From: Proteles cristata cristata
Lineage: Eukaryota > Chordata > Mammalia > Carnivora > Hyaenidae
DNA: 64,000 nt
Direction of reading: 5' to 3'
NCBI GenBank assembly: GCA_017311185.1
Contig: JAESUZ010001735.1
Coordinates: 1,364,001 to 1,428,000, forward strand
A program made the translations under genes and the position numbers. The notes under the pieces are model-generated. The model saw only the letters and a program-made list of their open reading frames with translations, had not been told where the DNA came from and ran no database searches. Below are positions 1 through 10,141 of this stretch, in pieces. Position 1 is the first letter of the stretch. Each line of letters starts with the position of its first letter.

Positions 1-211
1 CGATTGACCTCAGATGAATGAACATTTAAATAAATGAATGACTGGATTTGCCATCAGTGGTCGATACCCTGTCCCAGAAGTTATCTGGATCTCATCTCTC
101 ATCAGCTGTCTTCAGAGACAGCACATTTTGTTCGGCTTATAAGTGGCTTAAATCTTCCTCTTTTTAAAATGACGCCAATTGCCAAGTTTCATTCATTTAT
201 TTTTACTTTTT

Positions 212-440
212 AAAATTTTTTTTATTTTTATTTTTTTTAAGTTTATTTTAGGAGAGAGAGCATGTGCACTGGGGAGGGGCAGAGAGAGAGGGAGAGAGAG
301 AGAGAATCTCAAGCAGGCTCCATGCTGCTAGCGCAGAGCCCCACATGGGGCTTGAACCCACCAACTGTAAGATCATGACCTGAGCGTAAATCAAGAGTCG
401 GATGCTCAACCGACGGGTGCTTGACCACCCAGGCGCCCCC
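212..440 (-). mobile_element. SINEC (felid tRNA-derived SINE), minus strand
   Basis: Read on the minus strand, it begins at position 440 with the SINE head (ggcgcctgggtgg), passes through the tRNA-like B-box region and the CT-rich segment (GA-rich on plus), and ends in an A-rich tail seen as T-rich plus-strand sequence near 212-240. It is a diverged, older copy. The tail end is approximate and no clear target duplication was found. Confidence 0.93.
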
Positions 441-2055
441 AATTTATCAAGATTTGAAAGCTAGAAGGTATCCTGTAACATTTTTTTTCACATAACATTT
501 TGAGCCTTTGGACTCTCTTAAAAAAATGGAAACGATTTGTTAGCCAGGAGATCCTTGAGATGGGCGTGTATTGCCATGTGTACCCCGGTCCCCACCACTC
601 CCTTATGTTCCCTACCACCTCCTTGGCCCACTTGCTGCGTCCGTAGAGCTTAATGGCATTTGCATTGGATTCTCTTGGTCTAAGTAACCTTCCATGACTT
701 AGCTCAAGAATTCCCATTTATCTCAGTCTCAGTCTCTTTTGAGCGAGAAAGAGAGAGAGAGAGGGGTGCTCTCAAGAGCATTCTGGGCCATGTGTTTTTC
801 TTGGCTCTGCCTTTAGCTCATTTGATCCAACAGCTCGCAGTCTCTCCTCCTGGGAACGCATCTTGTCTATTTCGTCAGTGCCCTGGGGTGTAGGCAGAGG
901 GTTTAGGGGGACAAGCGGTGAGCTGGGAGACTGTCTGCCTGGGCACTTCACGCCGTCTCACTCGGTAATCTCAGAGACAGGGCCTTTCTCTTTCCTGGCT
1001 TCACCTTGATCGTTTATAAAAGTCAAACTCCGTGAACTTTCAGTTCCCTTCCTAGTCTCGGACTCAGAGAATCAGGCCCCGTTTTAAAGAGTCTCCAGGA
1101 TTTTCCCTTTGAAAAGGACTATTTCCAAGCTGGAAACCGGCTTAGTTTATGGCTTGTGCCTGAACGGAAGCTCCCCACACTCCTTTTCCTGTTAGAAATG
1201 AGCCCCTGGCCAGTGCCACATCCAGCCATGAAAAGCTATAAGGCAATTAATTAAATCAGTAAATAAATTATTGTCCTGCAAATTCCATTAACCGACGCTA
1301 AAGGGGAGATCGCATCTCTGAGGAGCAAGCTTAAAAATTAATGTGTGGCATCTTTTGAGCAAGGGCTTCTTTTTTTTTATCTCTCAACCAGACCAATAGT
1401 GCGTTTGCAGCAAACGCTCCCAGGAAGAGAAATATTAAAAACCCCCGATGTACCAAGGGCTGAGTCAGTTTTCTAGAGTTCTCTCTCTTTTTCCTAAAGA
1501 TATCTCACCACGGGGTCCAGATGTCTGTATCTGCAGGACATTCTCATGATGGGGTGCCTAATAAAGCATTCTTGTCTGGTCACTGTTGAGGCAGTTGTGC
1601 GTACAAAGCAGCTTATGAAGGAAGGGGGCCTCCGTTTTCCTTCACACCGAAGGTGAAGGAGGTAGCTTCATGGTAGACATGGTTCTTTGGCAGATTGGAG
1701 AGCCACCGAGCTGACATCCATCCTTAGCCTCAGAACACTGCGACTTTGCCTTCTTAGCACATGCCAAAACCAGACAGAAGCCAAAACCAATATGTAATGG
1801 ACTTTGCACTGTGTTACTATTTAGTTCGTGTGCCCAAGACATAGACCACAGGTCAGGGAGTCAAGTGTAAGTGGTTTACCAGTAGGTGGCCCTAGGAAAT
1901 ACTGGGGGGTGGGGGGAACCGGACACATGGAAGAGGAGGAAGCCCAAACAGGGTGGACCAGTTATGACAGTGGGCAACGGGAGCTCAGTCCCCCTGGAGA
2001 ACTCTGGGAACTACTGTCACCCACCTAAGTGTTGAGGGAGCCGCCATATTTATAT
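441..2055. other. Single-copy-looking DNA, no gene seen
   Basis: I recognise no interspersed repeat and no coding frame here. A GA-rich stretch lies at about 747-765. The A+T-rich block at about 1190-1370 is listed separately as a possible conserved noncoding element. Confidence 0.5.
1190..1370. other. Candidate conserved noncoding block (AT-rich)
   Basis: The block is A+T-rich, complex and not repeat-like. It has homeodomain-type cores (caattaattaa near 1245-1256) and a second AT-rich patch near 1335-1345. Such composition is typical of developmental enhancers, but conservation cannot be judged from one genome. This is inference only. Confidence 0.25.
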
Positions 2056-2063
2056 ACCTACTC

Positions 2064-2151
2064 TCTCCCATCCAAGTACTGACCGGGCTCGACCCTGCTT
2101 AGCTTCCGAGATCAGATGAGATTGGGTGCATTGGGTGGTATGGCCGTAGAC
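2064..2151 (-). pseudogene. 5S ribosomal RNA pseudogene, 3'-truncated
   Basis: The minus strand starting at 2151 reads GTCTACGGCCATACCACCC, the 5' end of vertebrate 5S rRNA. It continues through the internal control region, including the segment around GGAAGCTAAGCAGGGTCG, to GGATGGGAGA. About 88 of roughly 121 nt are present and the last third is missing. Several substitutions are visible, for example in the segment after CCACCC, and no 5S-type T-run terminator follows. It is therefore a relic rather than an expressed gene. A 12-base direct repeat (acctactctctc) lies at 2056-2067 and 2157-2168. Confidence 0.93.
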
Positions 2152-2168
2152 AACTCACCTACTCTCTC

Positions 2169-2833
2169 ATCGCTGGTCAAAAGTTGCCCCCTGGGGATGT
2201 CAATTCCCTGATAGTACTCCCTGCCATGAGCACGGGTAGAGTGGTGCGTAGTGTCCCCTACAATGGTAGGGCCCAAGAGGAGAAGGGTGGGGACCAAATG
2301 TGTCACTCCGATATCCAATATCTGGTATTTTTGCTTCTCTTGATAAGCGTCCTGAATTTCATTCCTTTCCTTTTCTATTATGGCCTTTGGAGGAAGCTAG
2401 CTTTACTTTCACCCCGGGACCCAAGAATGGGCATATGCAGCTCAGGCTTAAACTCGTCATCATAACTCTGCCTCCTGGCCACAGTACTGGTTCAGGGTGA
2501 ACACATGGGGCAGTTCAGGCCACTGAGGAGCTGGGGGGTGCTGGGAGACATCGCTGCTCTCCTGAGAGGGCTTGCAAAGCCAACCTTCTCTGCTGTCTGG
2601 ACTTGGGGAAGAAGGCACACAGCCTTGGGAATTGTCGGGAACCATCTTTAGACCATGGATGGAGGAGAGCTGGATGGAGGATGAAGCCAGCACCATGGAA
2701 GACAAGGAGAAAAAACACGAGACCCGAACGTTGGTCTCACCACTGTGCAGCTCAATCAAGTCATCCTTGACACTTAGCCTCCCTTAGACTTCTGGTTATT
2801 TGAGCCAATTAATCACTTTATTATTTATGCCAG
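2169..2833. other. Unassigned DNA, no gene seen
   Basis: Mixed-composition sequence lies between the 5S pseudogene and the next SINE. Short open frames occur on both strands but they overlap one another and resemble nothing I know. Confidence 0.45.
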
Positions 2834-2850
2834 TTTAAAACTGAGTTTTT

Positions 2851-3063
2851 GGGGGGCACCTGGGTGGCTCAGTAGGTTAAGCATCTGACTTCGGCTCGGG
2901 TCATGATCTCACGGTTCGTGGGTTCGAGCCCCGCGTCGGGCTCTGTGCTGACAGCTGGGAGCCTGGAGCCTGTTTCAGATTCTGTGTCTCCTTCTCTCTC
3001 TGCCCCTCCCCCACTCATGCTCTGTCTATCTCTGTCTCAAAAATAAAAAACTATAAAAAAAAT
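2851..3063 (+). mobile_element. SINEC with 17-bp target-site duplication
   Basis: This is a full-length plus-strand SINE with head, B-box region (ggttcgtgggttcgagcc), CT-rich segment and A-rich tail. It is flanked by identical copies of tttaaaactgagttttt at 2834-2850 and 3064-3080, which fixes both ends and shows L1-type target-primed insertion. Confidence 0.97.
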
Positions 3064-3204
3064 TTTAAAACTGAGTTTTTGGGTGTTTGCAACTGCATGC
3101 TCCTTTTATGGTTCAGATGAGCACACTCAGTTTGGGCGCGCAGGCATCCTCACGCACCGTAGGTTGGATGACGAGATAATAGGACTCTTCTGGAAGCCAT
3201 GTTA

Positions 3205-3450
3205 TTAGCAGGGAGCACAGTGCGATGATTGTGAGCATGCTCTTTGAAGACAGACAGACCTGGGTTTTATTCCTGGCTTTGCCAGTTTTTAGCTGTGTGA
3301 CAATGAGAGGTTATAAACCTCTCTGAGCCTCAGTCTCCCCATCTAGAGACTGAGGTATAATAAAAACACCAGCCTCATGGGATTGTTCAGAAGGTAGAGG
3401 AAGACAAGACCTGGCATGAACTTCATGCTCAACAATTGCTAATGCTAATG
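3205..3450 (+). repeat. MIR element, plus
   Basis: It has the MIR order of landmarks: a 'gacagacctgggtt' tRNA-like segment, the core 'tagctgtgtgaca', then 'cctctctgagcctcagt', 'ggattgttc' and a 3' 'cctggcatgaac' segment. Ends are approximate. Confidence 0.82.
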
Positions 3451-3559
3451 ATTATTCTCACTATGGTAAAATATGTGGTCACAAGGACCCAATGCCATCA
3501 GAATGTGCAAACTTCTTGACTCAGCATAAAGGACGTCTAGGAATGCATCCTCAGTGAAT

Positions 3560-3812
3560 AATCAGATAGATGTGCCTAAAGATAGGTGTGTGGGAATTTT
3601 CTTTGTACCATTATTTCAGTTGGCAAAAAATTGGGAACAATGTAATTATTCAGGAAGAGGGTCTCTGTTATACCTTTGATGGTATAACTATATAATGTCA
3701 TATATTGGGGTTATTAACAAGATGATGTATATTGTAGTATTATCACATGTGAAGGTATTCTTTATATTTTAAGTGGGAAAAAATTGGGTTTTAAAGCGGT
3801 ATGTAAAGAGAG
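3560..3812 (+). repeat. Ancient L1 (L1ME-like) 3' fragment, plus
   Basis: It reads like the 3' region of old L1ME copies: 'aaattgggaacaatgtaatt', then 'tatataatgtcatata', then 'aagtgggaaaaa' and 'aaagcggtatgtaaagag'. It is highly diverged and non-coding. Confidence 0.6.
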
Positions 3813-3849
3813 AGGGAGAGAGAGAGAACACAGAACCACGCTTTATACA

Positions 3850-4090
3850 CTTCCCTGCAACTTTTATCACTGGGCACGACATTCCCTCCCTTCTATGCCA
3901 TTCTTTCAATGGCTGCCTAGCATTCTATCATTGCGACTCTATGATCATTCATTTTCCCAGCCCCCTATTGATGGACATTTGGGTTGTGTCCAACGTTTTT
4001 GCGGTTACAAACAATGCAGTGAATATCTGTGTACATCTATGCAGGAAGATTTTTCGTAGGTGGATTTTATTGATGTCTGCACACGGTCGA
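3850..4090 (-). repeat. Ancient L1M fragment, minus
   Basis: The plus strand shows the reverse complement of the L1 ORF2 end: 'ggctgcctagcattctatc', 'cccctattgatggacattt', 'gggttgtgtccaacgtttt', 'acaaacaatgcagtgaata'. It is an old, inactivated copy. Confidence 0.8.
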
Positions 4091-4349
4091 TTCAGAATGC
4101 CTCATGTAGAATGTTCAAGAGATGTAATCTCTGCTTTCAGAAGGGCACAGCCAGGCAAACGCCATCTTGCTCGTGTCTCACTGCATTAAGGTCCTGACAG
4201 GGGACCTCAGCTTTCACATTAACCCCCCCCCCCCAGCCTCCTCCCCCATCCTCAAGTTTTGTACCCAGGTGAAATCCTATCCACTGAATCCAGGAGACTT
4301 TGGGGTTTGCATTTATCAATGGAATGCTAATTCTCTCCTAAGTTCTTTA

Positions 4350-4435
4350 GGCTCTGGATACTGTGGTGGGTGCAAATGTCATCCCACTGTCCTGGGGCTG
4401 ACATTCTAGTGGAGGAAGCACCAAAGGAACCAGAT
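4350..4435 (-). repeat. L2 fragment, minus
   Basis: Segments 'ctggatactgtggtgggtg' and 'ctgacattctagtggagg' match the reverse complement of the L2 3' region. It is short and weak. Confidence 0.45.
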
Positions 4436-4689
4436 GAATAATGCAGAAAAGCCACTTTTAGCCACATCTTGAAGCCCCACCTGGCTAACAGCGGGGAATC
4501 TTTTGGACTACATGCCCTACCTTACGAATAGCGCTACTGGCTCCAACTGGAACGGGGAAATTTCTCTTTGGTAGAGCCAGTATTTCTCCTGTGTCTTGTC
4601 CAGTCTGTGGAGAAATGTGTTCCTGTCTCTTCACAGACCCACAAGGCCCTGGAATTCATGATTTTACAGAAATAAAGCCTGGATTTTGT

Positions 4690-4792
4690 GGATGCAGCAA
4701 AGATTGTGGAAAGAGCACACGATTAGGGGTTAGAGAAGCCTGGGGTTTGAATCCAAGCTATCGTTAGCTAAGTTATGGAACCTGACTTAGCT
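4690..4792 (+). repeat. MIR fragment, plus, abutting an LTR
   Basis: It has MIR landmarks 'gtggaaagagcacacgatta', 'gggtttgaatccaagct' and 'gttagctaagttatgg'. It stops where a MaLR-type LTR begins, and MIR-like sequence is found again beyond that LTR. Confidence 0.6.
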
Positions 4793-4794
4793 TT

Positions 4795-5203
4795 CTGTAA
4801 TGTTTCCAGACGTTTCCGGAACCTGGGAATATATGCCCTTACGTGGCAAAAGGGAGTTTGCAGATGCAATTAAGGATTTTGAGGTGGGAAGATTCATTCT
4901 GGATTTTCTGGGGTGAAGGCGCGACGTAATCACAAGGGAGGCAGGAAGGTCAGCTATGGTAGTAGATGTGACCAAGAGAGCAGAGGTGGGAGTGCTGTGG
5001 GGTCCTGGGCCCAGGAAGGAAGGCTCTAGAAGGCCTCTAGAGGCCGGAAAAGGCAGGAGAAAATTATCCCCTAGAGACTCCTGAATGAATGCAGCCCTGA
5101 TCACCCATTTGGACACCCGACCTTCAGAATTCTAAGATACGTCCGTGTCGTCACAAGTCACTAAGTTTGCGGTGATTTGTTAGCAGAAGTAGAAAACCAA
5201 TAC
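4795..5203 (+). mobile_element. ERVL-MaLR type (MLT1-like) solo LTR, plus
   Basis: It follows the MaLR LTR pattern: 'cttacgtggcaaaagggag', 'ttgcagatgcaattaagga', 'taatcacaagggaggcagga', 'ggcctctagaggccgg', 'agaaaattatcccctagaga', then 'agtcactaagtttgcggtg' and 'atttgttagcagaagtag'. No internal retroviral region follows, so it is a solo LTR. The subfamily was not determined. Confidence 0.75.
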
Positions 5204-5206
5204 AGC

Positions 5207-5400
5207 AGCCCCGCCGCTTAACTGCTGCGTGAGTCCAGACAAGCAAGCCATCTCTCAGAGTCCCAGCCTGTCATCTGTAAAATGAACGTAAGGATACCTC
5301 TCTGCTGGGTTTTATTTCAGTGATTGGAGATACAACATTTAAAGTGTCTGCCTTCATGCTTGGAGCATAATAGACGTCAAGCAAGGAAACACAAGGCATT
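5207..5400 (+). repeat. MIR fragment, plus
   Basis: It carries 'cttaactgctgcgtgagtcc', 'tctcagagtcccagcctgtc', 'atctgtaaaatgaacg' and a 3' 'gcttggagcataatag' segment. It lies directly downstream of the LTR and may be part of the same MIR locus or a second copy, because the two pieces overlap in the MIR core. Confidence 0.6.
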
Positions 5401-6066
5401 ATATTGCTGTTCTTGTTGATAATTTAGCTCAACAAGATTTGCGACACCTTATAATATATTTATTTCTTATAATACTAAGAACAGCTTTGCTTTCCTTCAG
5501 TAACTGAATACTCTTTGTGTTATTAAAAAGTATAAGATTTCGTATATCTCCCTTTTCACCTTGGCAGCCAGGAAGCTCAGTGCCAAATTTGAAGCTCAGC
5601 CAGAGCAGCTGCCTAAATCCATAATGCCTACACGTGTGTAGTCTTTTCTCCGAATAGAATTTCTGCCCTTACTTATTTGGGAGGCGGGGTGTGATCTCGT
5701 ATCTCTATTTCTATTTTGTCATTGGTTCATGGTTCGTGTCATTACTTTTCCTCTCCTGTGCTCCATGACCCACCAGGAGAGGAGCGTGCCAGGGTTAACT
5801 GCTGTCCCCTTCAGCCTGGCCCTTGAACAAAGAATGTGGAACAGACTCAGCAGGACCTGGGTCTTGAGGCCTGAAGCACAGCCACCCTGCTGAGCCCAGT
5901 CGAGATCGACAGAACCCCAAATCTGAGAGCATGAGGGTGAATGGTCACTTTTTTAAGTGTTAGGGTGGCTTATTAGGCAGCTTTGGCATGGACACACCAT
6001 AGCCACGTGCCTCTCTGCCTTATTATTTGCTGCTATATCATGGAGATCTTTCGCTATTAGTGAATA
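5401..6066. other. Unassigned DNA, no gene seen
   Basis: The first 150 bases are A+T-rich and the rest is of average composition. I see no repeat, splice-flanked exon or RNA gene. Confidence 0.45.
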
Positions 6067-6081
6067 GAGAGATAGCTCATT

Positions 6082-6513
6082 TTAAAAAATGTTTTATTTG
6101 AGGTGCCTGGGTAGCTTAGTCGGTTAAACGACCGACTTTCGCTTAGGTCATGATATCGCGGTTCGTGGGTTCGAGCCCCGCGTCGGGCTCTGTACTGTCA
6201 GCTCAGAGCCTGGAGCCTGTTTCAGAGTCCATGTCTCCCTCTCTCTCTGACCCTCCCCTGCTCATGCTGTCTCTCTCTCTCTCTCCTAGAAATAAATAAA
6301 AATAAAAAAAATGTTTTATTTATTTTTGAGACAGAGAGAGACAGAGCAAGAGTGGGGAAGGGGCAGAGAGAGAGGGAGACACAGAATCTGAAGCAGGCTC
6401 CAGGCTCTGAGCTGCCAACACAGAGCCTGACGTGGGGCTCAAATCCACACACCATGAGATCATGACCTGAGCCGAAGTCAGACGCTTAACCTACTGAGCC
6501 ACCCAGGCACCCC
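6082..6513 (-). mobile_element. SINEC, minus, interrupted by a second SINE
   Basis: The minus-strand SINE head is at 6513. The body runs to about 6322 and the A-rich tail is split by an inserted plus-strand SINE. The outer insertion is bounded by gagagatagctcatt (6067-6081) and gagagatacgtcatt (6516-6530), a 15-bp duplication with two mismatches. Confidence 0.93.
6100..6305 (+). mobile_element. SINEC inserted in the tail of another SINE
   Basis: This plus-strand SINE (ggtgcctgggtagctt ... cctagaaataaataaa) sits in the T-rich tail of the minus-strand copy. It is flanked by identical aaaaaatgttttattt at 6084-6099 and 6306-6321, so it is the younger of the two. Together they form a tail-to-tail inverted repeat of about 415 bp. 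Confidence 0.95.
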
Positions 6514-6559
6514 ATGAGAGATACGTCATTATTTTAAAAAAATCTACATAGCATGTCAC

Positions 6560-6645
6560 TGCTTGGATATATTCTTATATACATGATATATAGTATATGT
6601 AATAATATAATAGTATAATTAATGATATATATATATTATAGTCTT
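6560..6645. repeat. AT-rich, (TA)n-like tract
   Basis: The tract is dominated by 'atatat' and 'aatata' motifs, including an (AT)n run near 6624-6640. It is simple sequence of low complexity. Confidence 0.7.
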
Positions 6646-6649
6646 CTGT

Positions 6650-7080
6650 TCAAAGACATCTGCATTATTCCCAGTATTTTGCTCTTAGAAGTCTGCAGTG
6701 AACAACCTTGCGTATACATCATTTTGCACAAGTTCTAACATCTTTGTAGGATACATTCCCGGAGGGGAAATTGCTGTGTCAAAGAATATCCGCTTTCATA
6801 ATTCTGATAGATGCCATCAAATTATGCACCATAGGAGCACTCCTACCAGAAGTGCTTGAGAATACCGATTTCTCCACAACCTTGCCAACAGAATGTGTTA
6901 TTAACCTTTTGGGTTTTTGCCAACCCGATGGGGCAAATGGTGTCTACATGTGGCTTTCACTTGCATTTCTCTTTTTTTCCTGAGTGACACTGAGCATCTT
7001 TCCAAATGCTTAAGAGTCATTTGTGTTTTATTTTCCATGAACTATTTATTACTCTTTAACCATTTTTGCAATTAGATTGT
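6650..7080 (-). repeat. Ancient L1M fragment, minus
   Basis: The reverse-complement L1 3' pattern is clear: 'tgcagtgaacaaccttgcg', 'ggggaaattgctgtgtcaaa', 'ctaccagaagtgcttgag', 'ttgccaacagaatgtgtt', 'ggctttcacttgcatttctc', 'actgagcatctttcc'. Old and heavily diverged. Confidence 0.8.
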
Positions 7081-7084
7081 CTTT

Positions 7085-7140
7085 TTTGGTACTGATTCCC
7101 TCAATACATATTTGCTGAATAAATGAATGACTGAAACAAG
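7085..7140 (+). repeat. L2 3' end fragment, plus
   Basis: 'tcaatacatatttgctgaat' followed by 'aaatgaatgactga' is the typical L2 3' terminus. Confidence 0.55.
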
Positions 7141-7380
7141 AGGAATTTAAACAGGGGACACCGAATACCACGGCTCACCACCCCAAATAGAACCCAGCAG
7201 AAGCAAGAATAGATTTGGCACGGCAGTGGTGGTCCATCGCGTCCTTTGATAAAAAGCCCAGGATCTCACATTGAAATGTCACTCCTGACGGATGGCTTTC
7301 CAAGAGCCTGGGGGTAACAAGGTCCAAGTAAGCAGCCTTTTGGAGCAGAGGGCTGAGAGCATCCAGGGCTGCATCAGTCC

Positions 7381-7444
7381 CTAGTGGGGCCTTCAGCGGG
7401 AGAGGATGCTCCCTAGTGGGGCCTTCAGCGGGAGAGGATGCTCC
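7381..7444. repeat. Perfect tandem duplication, 2 x 32 bp
   Basis: The 32-base unit beginning ctagtggggccttcagcggg occurs at 7381-7412 and again at 7413-7444 with no mismatch. This indicates a recent duplication or a two-copy minisatellite. Confidence 0.97.
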
Positions 7445-7817
7445 CCAGGACCTTATTCATTCTCTGAGACGGGCGGTAGGGAGTGGGTCTGTACACTTTA
7501 GACACCAGACAAGTAGGTGGCAGGTTGACATCCTAGTGTGCTTGGTAAGGGGGCAGATCTGGGCTCTCACCTGGGTGAAAGGTGCGGCAGACCGCACATC
7601 TGTGCCTTCCATGAGCTGCGCCCCTTCCTTTCTTTCTGGTCAGAGTGGGCTTGGCAGCAGTTTGCAATGTTCTCACGGTCTGAGAGACAGCGACTGTTGC
7701 CACCATGCTGGCTATTGTCATATTCTTGTTCTGGCGGCTGCTCTGGTCCCTTATACGCACTAAGGCCCAAGGCTTCAGGAAGTCCCATTGATACCTGCCT
7801 CTATGAAATCAAGAAGT

Positions 7818-7856
7818 GGCGGTGGCGGCGGGGGGGTGGGGGGGTGGGGGGCGCGG
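7818..7856 (+). other. Strong G-quadruplex-forming motif
   Basis: Runs of seven, seven and six G separated by single T residues follow a GGC/GGT-rich lead. This easily satisfies the four-run G-quadruplex rule, with several alternative foldings. Confidence 0.75.
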
Positions 7857-8224
7857 AGTTGACACCCCGCAGGAGCTGGGTAATAAATTATTTCTGGCCC
7901 CAGATGGGTGGTTCGGGGGTGCAGCCTCTCTGTAGACTTGTGTCATCCCGAGCAGTCAACCTGGGCCCAGCTTCATAACGCACGTGTGCCTTCCCACTTC
8001 CCCACGGTCGTGTTCCCCGGAACACCTACGCTTCTGCCCCAGCTCTGCTGTCCAGGGAACCCGGATAAGACAAAGTACACTCCTTCCCATCCAGAGGTTG
8101 TGGGTCTTCTAAACTGTGTGTAGAACACTTAGATCCTAGAGGCAAAATGGCTTGTGGTGTAATTGGCGGGAAACTTGCAAAGAAAAATGCTGCTACCCAT
8201 GGAGCACATAGTAGGTGCTAACTC

Positions 8225-8320
8225 TATGCGCAAAAGTTTCACATACTTAATTCCCACCAGATCCCTGTGAAGTATTACTGCTGCCATTTTACCAATAACG
8301 GAGCCAAGACTTTGGATGTT
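8225..8320 (-). repeat. MIR-like fragment, minus
   Basis: 'cacatacttaattcccacc', 'tccctgtgaagtattact' and 'gccattttaccaataacgg' resemble the reverse complement of the MIR 3' half. Diverged. Confidence 0.5.
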
Positions 8321-8883
8321 TGCATTTGTGGATGATGGAGCTGGGCCTTCAGCCCCATTCTGCTCTGTCCTGAACTGGGACTCGCAGAACTGAAGTCACA
8401 CAAAGTGCTGGGATGCTTTTGAACAAAACAATGCCTTCAAAGAGAAAGTCCCCGAAATTTATCTGGCTGAACTTTTACAGACTCACTCTTCTGTTTCATA
8501 GAAGAAGTTGTTAACAGTGGGCATCACTGTGTGCTCTCTAAGGTCTGTATTTGATCTTCCTCCCTAGCCAGGGCCACATACCACAGATAAACAGCGGGAG
8601 CCAAGCTCAGAGAGGCCGGGGGCTTGCGCAGACCACCCCGCTGTGGCCACTGGGAACGGGCTGTGTTTTTGGCGCCCCCATTCCTCTAGGGTTTACCTTG
8701 CTAGCTCTGGAGCATGGATGTGTGATTCTTGTTGCTGACTTGGAAATTGTTTCGGAAACATGCAATAGTGAAAAAAAATTTTTTTTTAAAGCATAGAGTA
8801 AAAGGTAAGTTAAAGACTTACTTTTGTCTCCTTGATTTTTTTTTTTTTTTTACAAAATTGAACTCTTCTTCATTCACCAGAGC

Positions 8884-8884
<1 letters not shown>
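8321..8884. other. Unassigned DNA with A/T runs
   Basis: No gene seen. An A/T homopolymer pair lies at about 8771-8790 and a run of about 15 T at about 8837-8852, just upstream of the (TG)n array. Confidence 0.45.

Positions 8885-8915
<31 letters not shown>
8885..8915. repeat. (TG)n microsatellite
   Basis: An uninterrupted TG dinucleotide array of about 15 units. Confidence 0.97.
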
Positions 8916-8916
<1 letters not shown>

Positions 8917-9139
8917 CTTTTGGTCTGTGGATATTCTGGTGTACATATCTATATACAACAGCACGTAAAACACTCAGGTGGCAGTTCCCTGCCCCAGGCC
9001 TTGCTCGGGGACGGTTTCATCTTGGCGCACGTCAGTTGCGTGTCATCTTGTCCGACGGTGGAAGTCATTTGTCCAGCTCTCCATGGAGAGCGGCTCTGTT
9101 CTCTTCTGCCACCTGCCTTGCATTTGTGATTAGACAGTA

Positions 9140-9240
9140 TGGCTTGATGAGGAGAAGACAGGAAAGTGAAGGACTTGTCCAAGGTCAGCAAGGCTAAGAT
9201 TTGAACCTAGGTCTCCTGACCCTGGTCCACCTTGCTCATG
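9140..9240 (-). repeat. MIR fragment, minus
   Basis: 'gacttgtccaaggtcagcaa', 'gatttgaacctaggtctcc' and 'ctgaccctggtccacc' match the reverse complement of the MIR 5' half. Confidence 0.7.
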
Positions 9241-9494
9241 GCTCCTCCATAAAGTTGCAGGGACTTTGGGGGAAAGGAGGGGCGTGGCACTAAACCCTAC
9301 AGACCGGTCTGGGGGGATGGGTGCAGACACCCCCCCCCGCTTCCGGGTGTTGTCTCACGTGGCCATTCTCTTAACTCTCTGGCAAGGTCGCAGTCACCAG
9401 CAACCTTCCTCTGGTGTCCCTTCCGTCCCTCCGCTTCTCACCAGCACAGCAGCTAGCAAGCCCCAGGCTACTGCCTTTAATGACAGGTAAGTCA

Positions 9495-9740
9495 TTGGTC
9501 GGCCCCGAGAAGCAGCAGGGAGTAGGATCTATTTAAAGAAGCACATGTTTCCAGGTGCTGAGTCACGTGGGGCTGGCCAGCAGGCTCATATGTGGGCAGC
9601 GTGGACATTTATGTCACGGGCCGCCGCTACAGCCTGGCCTGGACTTTGGCCGCCACCCCATGATGGCTGAGCCGAAACGCCACATTTAATGAGATGAAAC
9701 ATGACGCCTCAAGCATCCACCTCATCAGTTTCTAGATTTT
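9495..9740. other. Candidate conserved noncoding block A
   Basis: This is complex, non-repeat-looking sequence with the anchors gatctatttaaagaa (9526-9540) and atgacgcct (9701-9709), followed by aagcat. The same anchors occur in the same order and at similar spacing at 23.1-23.3 kb. Function unknown. Confidence 0.35.
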
Positions 9741-9794
9741 AGGTGTAGGTATTCTCCTTGCTTCCCCACTGACCGTTACTCTGTTACAGTGGTG

Positions 9795-10025
9795 AGCAGT
9801 CAGCCAAAATCACTGTCACAGAGTCTCAGATTTAAGTCTTACCTCTGCTGCTTACCAGCTATGTGACCTTGGGCGAGCTGAATAGCTTTTCTAAGCCTCA
9901 GTGTCATCGTCTGTGAAACAGGATTAATAGCTATGTTGCAGGGTACAGATGGGAGATAAATACAGCAATGTACGGGAAGCCCACACCACCGCACCTGGCA
10001 TGTAGGAAGCACTCAACAACTAACA
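9795..10025 (+). repeat. MIR element, plus
   Basis: It has the MIR core 'accagctatgtgaccttggg', then 'taagcctcagtgtcatcg', 'gtgaaacaggattaatag' and a 3' 'acctggcatgtaggaagc' segment. Nearly full length. Confidence 0.85.
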
Positions 10026-10141
10026 ACAAATGAAATGAAATGAAATTTGAGTTCAGCACTCTGCTAGGCATGGTAGGAAAATACCAGGCATGTGCAATAT
10101 GATGTTGGATATCACGAACGTTGTTTAAAGACATAAACTAG

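Larger units (their letters stand above)
7141..8190. other. Unassigned GC-richer DNA, no gene seen
   Basis: No interspersed repeat was recognised. It contains a perfect 32-bp tandem duplication at 7381-7444 and a G-run cluster at 7818-7856, both listed separately. Open frames of up to 146 codons cross the G-rich tract and look fortuitous. Confidence 0.5.

Noticed and set aside
1639..1659. Small hairpin ccttcac...gtgaagg
   Set aside because: A seven-base stem is expected by chance at this length, with no miRNA-like extension.
2853..2945. tRNA-like A and B boxes in SINE heads, here and in all other SINEC copies
   Set aside because: They are the tRNA-derived 5' part of the SINE, not functional tRNA genes. 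No cloverleaf with a proper acceptor stem is formed.
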